From JBOGEB01 sp050743125 (GTDB lineage Bacteria > Actinomycetota > Nitriliruptoria > Euzebyales > Egibacteraceae): a stretch of DNA of 64,000 nucleotides. This document shows positions 8,985 to 16,510 of this stretch, in pieces. Position 1 is the stretch's first letter, and the number at the start of each line of letters is the position of its first letter. Under the pieces are notes generated by a model. That model saw nothing but the letters and a program-made list of their open reading frames with translations, did no database searches and was not told the DNA's origin. The position numbers were made by a program, and so were the translations under genes. Location: assembly GCA_050743125.1 (NCBI GenBank), contig JBOGEB010000002.1, positions 1 to 64,000 on the forward strand. The letters run 5' to 3'.

Positions 8985-9677
8985 TCACGGACGCGTCCCG
9001 TGGACCATGCGGGCCAGCGCCATAGCGACACGCTCCTCGACTACCGCCATGGACTCGCCGATGTTGCCCCCTCGGCGGCGTCGAGGTCGCCGTCGAGCAC
9101 TGCGGTGACGATGCCGAGGTGCTGGCCGATCGTGTGGCGTACCCGCTCGGCGGTCAGGAAGTCGTGCATGCGCACCACCCGGATGCGCGCGTTCGCCATT
9201 GCCAGCAGCTCGGCCAGCGCGCCGTTGCCGGCGGCGGCCAGCCGTACGTGAAAGTCCTCATCGACGAGCACGAAGGCGGGTTCGCGCTCGTCCCGGTGGT
9301 AACCGAGCCAGTCGGCCCGCAGCGTCTCCAGCGCTGGCCGGTCGTAGCTGCCGTCGTGCTCCGTCACGCGGCGCAGCGCCTGCAGCTCGAGCCCGATGCG
9401 CACCTCGTACAGGTGCCGGCTGGAGGTGAGTTCGGGCGCCGCTGGGCCACATCCGCCGTCGGGGAGGCGCTCGACGAGACCTCGGCGGCCAGGCGCAGCA
9501 GCACGTCGCGGAAGCTTCGCGGACCGGCGTCCGCGACACTCCGATCGTCGCGGCCAGACGCTCCTCGCCCAGCCGCCGCCCCAGTGGGAACGCCCCCTTC
9601 AACAGCAGCCGCTTCACGGCCGCGTACGCATGCTCCGCCCGCGACGCCCGCTCAGTCGTGTACGGCCCGGTATACAC
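8985..9677 (-). pseudogene. GntR family (FCD-domain) regulator, frameshifted
   Basis: The N-terminus is a clear winged-helix GntR domain (YAAVKRLLLKGAFPLGRRL, VSRTPVREA). The reading then needs three frames: after VREA it continues FRDVLLRLAAE, then GLVERLPDGGCG through the FCD effector domain (LYEVRIGLELQALRRV, HTIGQHLGIVTAVLDGDL), and finally NIGESMAVVEERVAMALARM before a TGA at 8987-8985. Each jump fits one missing base; the last is at a run of five G. All conserved FCD parts survive, so sequencing indels are as likely as decay. It would regulate the adjacent importer and hydrolase operon. Confidence 0.75.
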
Positions 9678-9844
9678 ACAGGAAAAATTAGAAAGCGACG
9701 GTTTCCCAGAGGTTTCTTATTTGTAAAACTGGCATGTCCGCTGCTCGTCAGAATATATGTATAATTACGAAAGTGCATATGCATGCAAATATACAATAGA
9801 TGGCACATCTCACGGCTTGCCAGCAGCGAGGCCGGTTTTGGGAT
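9660..9844. other. AT-rich intergenic island
   Basis: Roughly 9670-9825 is far more AT-rich than anything else nearby, with runs such as TATATGTATAATTA and GTGCATATGCATGCAAAT, the latter containing overlapping ATGCAT/GCATATGC palindromes. A 64-codon minus frame (MCHLLYICMHMHF...) exists here but looks like chance in AT-rich DNA. It lies between the GntR pseudogene start and the end of the hemerythrin gene. It may hold the promoter region of the catabolic operon or be a small foreign insert. Confidence 0.5.
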
Positions 9845-10318
9845 CTAATTCGAGCGGGGGCGCTCGGGCGCAGTGCGCTCGGCGGCGCGTGCCGCGCGGA
9901 TCGCCTCGCCCAGTTGGGCGAGGCGATCCCGGTCGACGACGCTGCGGAGGATCGGGAAGAGCGACTGCTCCTCGCACTCCATGTGCCGGCGCACGTGGAC
10001 GATCAGCTCCCGGACCTGGGCGTCGAACCCGTCGCTCTCCACGGTGGACGTGGCCAGCGCGCGCAGCATCGTGGCGATGTCGCGATGGCCGCCCACCTCA
10101 CCCGCGACCAAGCGCTCCCCGTCTGGCACCACCGCGGTGACCAGCGGGTGGAGGAACTGCTGCTCGGTCGCCGTGTGCCACGCCAACCGCCGCGTGATCT
10201 CGTCCACGATCTCCCGCCGGTCTGCCGTCGCTCCCGGGTGGAGGTCCTCGTACTGGAGCAACGCGCGGTTGACCGCGCGATGGTCCTCGGTGAGTACGGT
10301 GATCGCGTCCATTGCCAT
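9845..10318 (-). CDS. Hemerythrin-like (HHE) cation-binding protein
   Basis: This four-helix protein (157 aa from the ATG at 10318; a longer start at 10339 is possible) has spaced His/Glu residues typical of HHE domains: LTEDHRAVNRAL, RLAWHTATEQQFLHPLV, GGHRDIATML and HVRRHMECEEQSLFPIL. These ligands usually hold a di-iron centre that binds O2 or senses redox/NO stress. The C-terminal tail is basic and Ala-rich. A weak AAGGG precedes the chosen start. It sits on the same strand between the hydantoinase A and the importer operon; a link to either is not shown by sequence. Confidence 0.82.
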   Translation of the reverse strand: MAMDAITVLTEDHRAVNRALLQYEDLHPGATADRREIVDEITRRLAWHTATEQQFLHPLVTAVVPDGERLVAGEVGGHRDIATMLRALATSTVESDGFDAQVRELIVHVRRHMECEEQSLFPILRSVVDRDRLAQLGEAIRAARAAERTAPERPRSN

Positions 10319-10514
10319 TCGGCACCCTTGCAGGTCCAACCAGTGGATGAGGTATGCGTGCTGCTGCCCGAGGCGTCCCCCGTCTGAACCCGGGCTCGGC
10401 GTCGAGCGACGGTCCGCCGAGGTCCCGCCTGATCAGTCAGTGGTATGCGGGGGAGACGCGCAGAGCCGGTCAGGGTAGACCGCTCTCCCCCAAGTCACAA
10501 GGCAGACATGGCTG

Positions 10515-12488
10515 CTACCAGCGGATGATCAGGTTTCCTGGCGGGTCCACCTCGGCGCCTTCGCCCGCCGCGAGCAGGGTCGTCGAGTCCGGTTGCTCGA
10601 TCAGCGCGGGACCCTCCAGCCGGTCGCCCGGCGCGAGCGCCGCGCGGTCGAGCACCCTCGCGGTGACGAACCCGTCACCGGTGTCGATGCGCCGGTCGCG
10701 GTCAGGGCGCGTGGGGCCCTGATCCCAGTCGAGGCCCGCAGCGACCGCGCTCGTGGGCAGCACCGCCCGGCCCTCGGCGACGACGCGAACCGTGACGACC
10801 TCGACCGGCTCGTCGGGGAGGGCATAGCCGTAGGCGATGCGATGTGCCTCCGCGAGGGCGGCGGCCAGGTCGCCGCCGTGCTCGGCCTCCACACGCAGCT
10901 CGTAGGACTGCCCGGCGTACCGGCAGTCAGCGATGCGGGACAGCGCCACCGGTCCTGACGCGCCCTGCCGGGAGAGCTCAGCGGTGGCCGCGTCCTCCAG
11001 GTCCCGGAAGACCTGCGAGAGATCGTCGGACGGCGCCGCCATCACCGTCCGCGAGACCTCGTGCCGCGGCGGGGCGAGCAGCAGGCCGAGCGCGCTGAGC
11101 ACCCCGGGCGCGGGCGGCACGATCACGGCGGCGCAGCCGAGCTCGCGGGCGAGCGCGGTCGCGTGGAGCGGACCGGCGCCGCCGTAGGCGACGAGCGCCA
11201 GTCCTGCCGGGTCGACCCCGCGCTCGGTGCTGACCCGGCGCAGCGCCCGGGACATCGTCGCGCGGACGACCCGGAGGATCCCCGCCGCGCCCAATCCCTC
11301 CGGGAGCGTGGCCAGCGCACGCTCGGCCGCGTCGGGATCGAGGTGGAGCGCGCCGCTGCCGAGCGGTCGGCAGCGGTCGAGGTGGCCCAGCGCGCAGTGC
11401 GCGTCCGTGACGGTCGGCTCTTTACCGCCCAGCCCGTAGCACGCCGGCCCAGGCCGCGCGCCGGCGGACCGTGGGCCGACCCGCAGCGCGCCCCCGGCGT
11501 CCATCCAGGCCACCGACCCCCCGCCCGCCCCGACCGTGTGGACGCCGACCGCCGGGGTGCGGAGCGGGAACCCGCCGATCTCCGCCTCGACCGCGATCGT
11601 CGGCCGCCCCCCCGTGACGAGGCACACGTCGGTCGAGGTTCCGCCCATGTCGAACGCGAGCGCGTCGGCGAAGCCCGCCGAGCTCGCGACAGCCGCCGCG
11701 GCGACCACGCCCGCGGCGGGACCGGACAGCAGCGTGTGCACCGGCGCTTCGGCGAGGAACTCGAGCCCGGCGGTTCCGCCGCCGGAGGTCATGACGGTGA
11801 CCGTCGACCGCGGCACCCGCGCCGCCAGGCGTGAGAGGTATCGCCGCATGACCGGTGCCACCGCCGCGTTCAGGACGCAGGTCGACGTGCGCTCGTACTC
11901 GCGGAGCTCGGGCAGCAGCGCGCTCGACCGGGTGATCGGCACGCCCGGCAGCCGGGCGGCGATCGCCTCGCAGAGCGCCCGCTCGTGGTCGGGGTTCGCC
12001 CAGGAGAACAACAGGCTCATCGCCACCGACTCGGGGTCCAGGGCGGCGACGGCATCGACGACGCGTGTGATGGCGGCCTCGTCCAGGGGGACGACGCATG
12101 AGCCGTCGGCGGCGGTGCGCTCCACGACGGTCACCACGTGGTCCCGGCCGACGAGTGGCGCGGGTCGCACCGTATGGAGGTCGTAGAGCGACGGGCGGTC
12201 CTGCCGTCCGATCGTCAGCACGTCGGCGAATCCCTCGGTAACCACGAGCACGGTCCGCGCGACCTTGCGCTCGAGAATCGCGTTCGTGGCGGTGGTGGTC
12301 CCGTGCCCGATCAGCGGAACCTCGGCGCCGTCTCGTCCCATCCGCAGGCCCTCGGCCAGGGCCTCGCCCTGGTCGTCCGGTGTCGTCGGCACCTTGACCG
12401 CGCGCAGCCGCGCGCCCGGCGCGACGACGACGACGTCGGTGAACGTGCCCCCGACGTCGATGCCTGCGCACGCGCGCCGATCGCTCAC
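10515..12488 (-). CDS. Hydantoinase/oxoprolinase family protein, A subunit
   Basis: This 657-aa protein starts (GTG) with MSDRRACAGIDVGGTFTDVV, the actin/ASKHA phosphate-1 motif of the HyuA/N-methylhydantoinase A family. It has the second domain motif ALAFDMGGTSTDVCLVTGG near residue 280 and GAGGGSVAWMDAGGALRVGP further on. Such proteins hydrolyse 5-membered cyclic amides with ATP, normally with a HyuB partner. No HyuB is visible in this window: downstream comes the hemerythrin protein. The length is normal for an A subunit. It may feed the same ureide/amide pathway as the importer locus, or act alone. Confidence 0.88.
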   Translation of the reverse strand: MSDRRACAGIDVGGTFTDVVVVAPGARLRAVKVPTTPDDQGEALAEGLRMGRDGAEVPLIGHGTTTATNAILERKVARTVLVVTEGFADVLTIGRQDRPSLYDLHTVRPAPLVGRDHVVTVVERTAADGSCVVPLDEAAITRVVDAVAALDPESVAMSLLFSWANPDHERALCEAIAARLPGVPITRSSALLPELREYERTSTCVLNAAVAPVMRRYLSRLAARVPRSTVTVMTSGGGTAGLEFLAEAPVHTLLSGPAAGVVAAAAVASSAGFADALAFDMGGTSTDVCLVTGGRPTIAVEAEIGGFPLRTPAVGVHTVGAGGGSVAWMDAGGALRVGPRSAGARPGPACYGLGGKEPTVTDAHCALGHLDRCRPLGSGALHLDPDAAERALATLPEGLGAAGILRVVRATMSRALRRVSTERGVDPAGLALVAYGGAGPLHATALARELGCAAVIVPPAPGVLSALGLLLAPPRHEVSRTVMAAPSDDLSQVFRDLEDAATAELSRQGASGPVALSRIADCRYAGQSYELRVEAEHGGDLAAALAEAHRIAYGYALPDEPVEVVTVRVVAEGRAVLPTSAVAAGLDWDQGPTRPDRDRRIDTGDGFVTARVLDRAALAPGDRLEGPALIEQPDSTTLLAAGEGAEVDPPGNLIIRW

Positions 12489-12542
12489 GACTGCCGATGC
12501 TATGGGCTGCGCGTCGTAAGCGCGGTCCGCACCGTTGGGATC

Positions 12543-12610
12543 GCCTGTCGAGCTTGTGGCCAGGGTTCGTCACGCATGCGTGACGAACCCTGGCCACAAG
12601 GACGACAGGC
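12543..12610. repeat. 48-bp perfect palindrome (68 bp with imperfect ends)
   Basis: Positions 12553-12600 read identically on both strands with no loop: left arm CTTGTGGCCAGGGTTCGTCA ending in CGCA, centre at TGCG/CGCA. Eight further bases each side (GCCTGTCG at 12543, CGACAGGC at 12603) pair after a 2-bp mismatch. It sits between the divergent starts of hydantoinase A (12488) and the Lgt-like gene (12690), so it is not a simple terminator of either. It could be a cruciform or operator, a mobile-element scar or an assembly fold-back. Confidence 0.9.
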
Positions 12611-12689
12611 ATGTGCGTGACCGTCCTTACGACACGGGGTACTAAGCTCGCCAAGTCAACCGCTCTGCCGCTTGGAAGGAGCGCGCCTC

Positions 12690-13661
12690 GTGCCTGTCAC
12701 CGCCGCGTTGGCCTGGCCGATCCTCGAGCGCATTCACATCCTGGGCCGCTTCGCGATCTCCCCCCACGGCATCAGCATCGCGCTGGGGTTCCTGCTCGGC
12801 GCGCAGCTCATGCAGCGGCGCGCGCAGCGGCGCGGGGTCGCCCGGCGGCCGGTGGAGGGCATCCCCGAGATCGTCCAGTCGTTCGCCACCTGGGCGGCGC
12901 TCGGGACGATCGTCGGCGCGCGGCTCTTCTACGTCGCCACGCGGCCAGAGCTCTACCCCGACCCCCTGGACTGGCTCAAGATCTGGGAGGGCGGCTTGAG
13001 CCTGCTCGGTGGGATGGCGGGTGCGCTCCTGGCCGTCATCCCGTACGCCGTGCGCCGCAAGCTGTCGGTCCGGCTCCTGCTCGACTCCGTGGCGCCCGGC
13101 GTGGCCCTCGGCATCTTCATCGGGCGCATCGGTGACCTCATCATCGGCGAGCATCTCGGGGGCACGACGACGTTCTTCCTGGGGTGGCGGTGCACCGGCG
13201 CGTACCGCTTTGTGGCCGGGGAGTACCGCTACGTGGCGCCCGGCCCCTGGCTCGAACCGAGGGTCCAGGGTTGCTACGACGCGGTGGTCCACCAGACCGC
13301 GCTCTACGACCTCCTCGCCGCTGGGCTCGTGCTCGCCGCCCTCCTCCTGTTCGAGCGCCGGGCCCGGTTCGACGGGTTCTTCGCCGCGATGTTCGTGCTG
13401 CTGTACGGCGGCGGCCGGTTCGTCTCCGACTTCGCCCGGGCGGCGGACCTCCGCCTCGTCGGGCCGTTCACCGGCAGCCAAGTCACCGTGCTCATGGTGA
13501 TGGCTGCGGTGGGCCTGTGGATTCTGCTCGCAAAGCCGTACCGCCACCACCCCTACGCCTGGTCCCCGCCTGATTTTCCCTATTCGCCTGACGGCGCGGA
13601 GGGCACTGGGAGATCATCGACGCCGGAACCTGTCCGCGCGGGAGAAGACCTCCACGATTGA
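12690..13661 (+). CDS. lgt: Prolipoprotein diacylglyceryl transferase-like protein
   Basis: This 323-aa protein runs from the GTG at 12690, preceded by AAGGAGCG at 12676-12683, a Shine-Dalgarno that rules out the TTG inside it. Seven or so hydrophobic segments carry the Lgt motifs: GGLSLLGGMAGALLA (about residue 104) and the signature-like GRIGDLIIGEHLGG (about 148), where canonical Lgt has GRIGNFxNGE. It would transfer diacylglycerol from phosphatidylglycerol to the lipobox Cys of prolipoproteins in the membrane. The Asn-to-Asp change and the 50-residue polar tail suggest a divergent paralog. It is followed by an anti-sigma gene on the same strand. Confidence 0.82.
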   Translation: MPVTAALAWPILERIHILGRFAISPHGISIALGFLLGAQLMQRRAQRRGVARRPVEGIPEIVQSFATWAALGTIVGARLFYVATRPELYPDPLDWLKIWEGGLSLLGGMAGALLAVIPYAVRRKLSVRLLLDSVAPGVALGIFIGRIGDLIIGEHLGGTTTFFLGWRCTGAYRFVAGEYRYVAPGPWLEPRVQGCYDAVVHQTALYDLLAAGLVLAALLLFERRARFDGFFAAMFVLLYGGGRFVSDFARAADLRLVGPFTGSQVTVLMVMAAVGLWILLAKPYRHHPYAWSPPDFPYSPDGAEGTGRSSTPEPVRAGEDLHD

Positions 13662-13710
13662 CCATTATTCACTGTCGTACGGTGGCCACCCTTAGGAGTA
13701 CGATACCCTT

Positions 13711-14445
13711 ATGACGCCGGGCCCTGACGGACATCGTTACTTCGAGGAGCTCGCCGTCACCCACGTGGTCGGCGGGCTGGACGACTCAGAGGGGCAAATC
13801 TTCCGCGCGCACCTGCTTGAGTGCGGAGAGTGTCGCGCCCAGGTCGGTGAGCTTCGTTCGATCGCGCACGACCTCGCCGACGTCGAGCGGAACGAGCGGC
13901 GCGTCCGAGCCGCCAAGGCCGTCGAGACGAAGCGGCGGGAGGCTGCCGAGGAGGACCTCGCCGTCGATGAGGTCCCCGGTAGCTCCCGCGCGTCCCGCAT
14001 CGCGGTCGTGGTCGGACTCGTGATCGTCATCGTTCTGTCAGCGTGGAACTTCACACTGCGTGGCCGGGTGGCCGAGCTCGTCGAGGCCAACGGACGGGCC
14101 GTCCAGGCCAGCGGCGTCCTTGAATTCGGTCAGAAGTGGGACGTCGTCGGTCAGGACGGGGGGCTCCAGGGCACAGTCAAGCGGCTCGGGGACAGCCTCG
14201 CGATCCTGGTCGTCAAAGCCCAGACCGACCGGATTTACGGCGTGTACATCCAGACTGACAAGGGTGTCATCGCCTGGCGTCGGGGGGTGAAGCCCCCGGA
14301 CGGACGGTTCCTGATCGTCCCGGACGGACCGCGCAAAGACGCCGTCCGCGTTCTGATCACCGACCCCGGACCTGACACTGTCCCAGGCGAGGTCCCCAGC
14401 GGCCGAGTCGTCTTCGAGGCAAAGGCCCCCGTCTCCTCGGTCTAG
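13711..14445 (+). CDS. Membrane anti-sigma factor (zinc-finger ZAS, RskA-like)
   Basis: The 244-aa protein begins with an anti-sigma domain (residues 1-50) with the zinc motif HLLECGECRAQVGEL (H-x3-C-x2-C). A charged, coiled-coil-prone stretch follows, then one membrane segment (about residues 92-110: IAVVVGLVIVIVLSAW) and an extracytoplasmic beta-rich RskA-like domain. Such proteins hold an ECF sigma factor at the membrane until a signal arrives. AGGAG lies just upstream of the ATG. No ECF sigma gene is adjacent, so its partner is encoded elsewhere or this is an orphan. Confidence 0.8.
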   Translation: MTPGPDGHRYFEELAVTHVVGGLDDSEGQIFRAHLLECGECRAQVGELRSIAHDLADVERNERRVRAAKAVETKRREAAEEDLAVDEVPGSSRASRIAVVVGLVIVIVLSAWNFTLRGRVAELVEANGRAVQASGVLEFGQKWDVVGQDGGLQGTVKRLGDSLAILVVKAQTDRIYGVYIQTDKGVIAWRRGVKPPDGRFLIVPDGPRKDAVRVLITDPGPDTVPGEVPSGRVVFEAKAPVSSV

Positions 14446-14499
14446 CGGTCCGCGCCTAGCTGGCCGTCCCAGCCGGTGCGCGCTACCCTCGCCCTCCAA

Positions 14500-14574
14500 G
14501 GGCTCGTAGCTCAGTGGGAGAGCGCTCGCTTCACACGCGAGAGGTCACAGGTTCAAAACCTGTCGGGCCCACCA
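14500..14574 (+). tRNA. tRNA-Val (anticodon CAC)
   Basis: The cloverleaf folds fully: acceptor GGGCTCG with CGGGCCC (one G-T), D arm GCTC/GAGC, anticodon stem CTCGC/GCGAG with loop TTCACAC (anticodon CAC), and T arm ACAGG/CCTGT with loop TTCAAAA. The terminal CCA is encoded at 14572-14574. An IS66-type element begins only 12 bp downstream. Confidence 0.96.
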
Positions 14575-14605
14575 AAACCCCCATGAGTCTTGATTTAGCG
14601 GGGGG

Positions 14606-14830
14606 TCAGTGGAGTAGCGTGTCGGCGATGAGATGAGCCAAGTCGTGGACATGCTCAGACGTGCCGCCATGGCCTTGCTGTCCGGTCAGCCGTCCGTTTC
14701 GGGCGTAGCCGATCGCGGCGACGAACGCGTCGCCGTCGGCGTCGAGAACAACAGTGGTGGTGTGAGGGTCACGGCGCTCAGTGACGACCATCCGGTAACG
14801 GCCAGGCTCGGAGCGCTCGGAGCCGGCCAT
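14606..14830 (-). CDS. Small ORF carried by the IS element (74 aa)
   Basis: The ATG at 14830-14828 overlaps the transposase stop by one base (TGATG), which suggests coupled translation. The protein (MAGSERSEPGRYRMVVTERR...) has a beta-strand pattern (TTTVVLDADGDAFVAAIGYA) and two C-terminal His-containing segments. The family is unknown. It is either a passenger or a natural accessory of this IS subgroup. Confidence 0.45.
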   Translation of the reverse strand: MAGSERSEPGRYRMVVTERRDPHTTTVVLDADGDAFVAAIGYARNGRLTGQQGHGGTSEHVHDLAHLIADTLLH

Positions 14831-16402
14831 CAGGCGGCTCGGGGTTGAGCGGGATCGTCGTGGCCGGGGACGTCAGGCCGGCCGGGGATGGCCAGGTCGG
14901 CCACGATCGGGACAGGGCTGGTCAGCAGCGGCGCCAGGATCCCGACCGGGTCGCGGTGCTGCTGGCGGGCGCTGCGCAGCACGCTGGCCAGCACCTGCAG
15001 GGTGTCCGCGCCTTGGCGGGTGCGGTCCCCGCCCCAGTGTCTGCGGTTGACCACGATCGGGCGGATCCCCTGCTCGGCTCTCCAGTTGGTGGCCTGCACA
15101 CCGGGCACGACGAGGAAGTGAGCAGCGCGTCGCGCTCGACACGCAGGTGCTTGACGAGTTTGCGAGCAAGGCTCACAGCAGGTGGCGTCGGCGGCGAGCA
15201 GCAGGTCGAGGCGGTCGCCGAGCTGGGGCACCTGGGCGGCCGGCGTCTGGGGGTCGACGCGGCCGGCGTCGCGGGCGTCGCGCAGCGCCAGCGCGTCTTT
15301 GGGGATCTGCCGGGCGGTGGCCGGGACGCGGGTGTGGCCGTCGGCGGCGTCGGCGGTCATGTCGTGGCAGCGTCGCAGCAGGTGCGCACAGCACGTTCGA
15401 TGGGTCGCCTCGGCGAATCTGCGGTAGGCCGCCCAGCCGTCACGCTCGATCACGCCGGCGAAGTCTTCGCCCAGGATCTGTTCGGCTTGGTCCCAGCCGC
15501 GGGGTGTCGAGGACCCGGCAGAGGGTGATCCCGTCGCCGACGAAGTCGGGACAGCCGACACTTGGTCCCGCCTGACCGCCCAGCCGGTCTCGTCAGCCGC
15601 TGCCGCCGGACTGTGACGGATCCCTTCCACGAGCGCGTCGTCGGTGGCGGCGCATCTGCGGGCGGCGCGGGCCAACGCCTGCACGATCCCGCCCGGGGTG
15701 ACCGACACCCCCGCCGACCTGCGCCAAGACCTTCGCGGTTTTGGCGTGGGGGACGCCCAGCTCGTGACGCGGCACGGCGGCTAGGGAGACCGCGCGTGGG
15801 CCGATCTGGGATCCGGCCGCGCCGGTGGCGTCCGACACCTGCGACGGGTGACGGCCGGTCACGCGGCGGTGGCAGCCGGCGCAGCGGCCGACCTGGAGGT
15901 CGTAGCGGGTCACACAGGTCACGACCGGAGGGATGTCCTCCACCCACTGGCAGACCGTGTCCTCGACGGCGGCTGCGCCGCCGCAGCCCGGGCACACATC
16001 CGGCGCGGGCACGGCCACGACCTCGTCGACATGATCGGGCGCTGCACGGTGCGCCTTCGTCCCGTACGCCTGTCCGGCCTTGCGGCCCGCCCGCTTCGGG
16101 TCAGCCTTGGGCTCGCCCTTGGAGAACGGCGCCGCTTGGCGTTTGCCCGCCCGCCGGGCGGTTTCGACCTTGCCCTCCAGCTCGACGATCCGCGCCCGCA
16201 GCCCTCGTTGTCGGTCTCCAGCTCGGTCGTTCGCTGTCGCAGTCGTTGGTTGTCGGTCTCCAGCTCGGCGATGCGGTCGGCGGACAGGCGGATCTGTGTC
16301 ACGTACAGCCGCAGCAGCGGGTCGATGCCCTGGCTGCCGGTCGCAGACGCCATGTCCATGCACACGAGCCACAACAGTCACAGCCATGTGACTCCGAGTC
16401 AA
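14830..16402 (-). pseudogene. IS66-type transposase, multiple frameshifts
   Basis: Three frames are needed. The N-terminus is a coiled coil (RIAELETDNQRLRQRTTELE). The middle carries KGEPKADPKRAGRKAGQAYG and the zinc-binding part with CPGCGG and the CAGCHRR pair. The C-terminal part carries the DDE core: AADETGWAVR, VIERDGWAAYRRFAEATH with CCAHLLRRCHD, and ATNWRAEQGIRPIVVNRR. At least one more frame change falls between DETGW and RGWDQAEQILGEDF, where the expected CPDFVGDGITLCRVLD is in another frame. Reading was therefore lost at several points. Confidence 0.8.
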
Positions 16403-16510
16403 GGACCCCGACCCACCCCCGCTAAATCAAGACCCTTCACGCCGCGGTTGACACGGCCCCGTTCCTTCAGGGATGCCGATCCACACATTCGCTGATAACG
16501 TAGGACCAAC

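Larger units (their letters stand above)
14587..16433 (-). mobile_element. IS66-family-type element, degenerate
   Basis: Perfect 18-bp inverted ends bound the element: GTCTTGATTTAGCGGGGG at 14587-14604 and its complement at 16416-16433. Inside is a broken transposase (14830-16402) and one small ORF (14606-14830). The element lies 12 bp beyond the tRNA-Val CCA end. I could not recognise a clean target-site duplication. The transposase is interrupted by several frame changes, so the element is probably immobile. Confidence 0.8.

Noticed and set aside
9614..9808. 64-codon minus-strand frame in the AT-rich island
   Set aside because: Low-complexity His/Met/Tyr text without Shine-Dalgarno; chance frame in AT-rich DNA.
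9845..10515. HyuB partner for the hydantoinase A
   Set aside because: The downstream gene is a hemerythrin-like protein; no HyuB motifs on either side.
14540..14574. tRNA-Val 3' end as attachment site of an integrated island
   Set aside because: I found no second copy of the tRNA 3' end downstream and no integrase gene, so only proximity is claimed.
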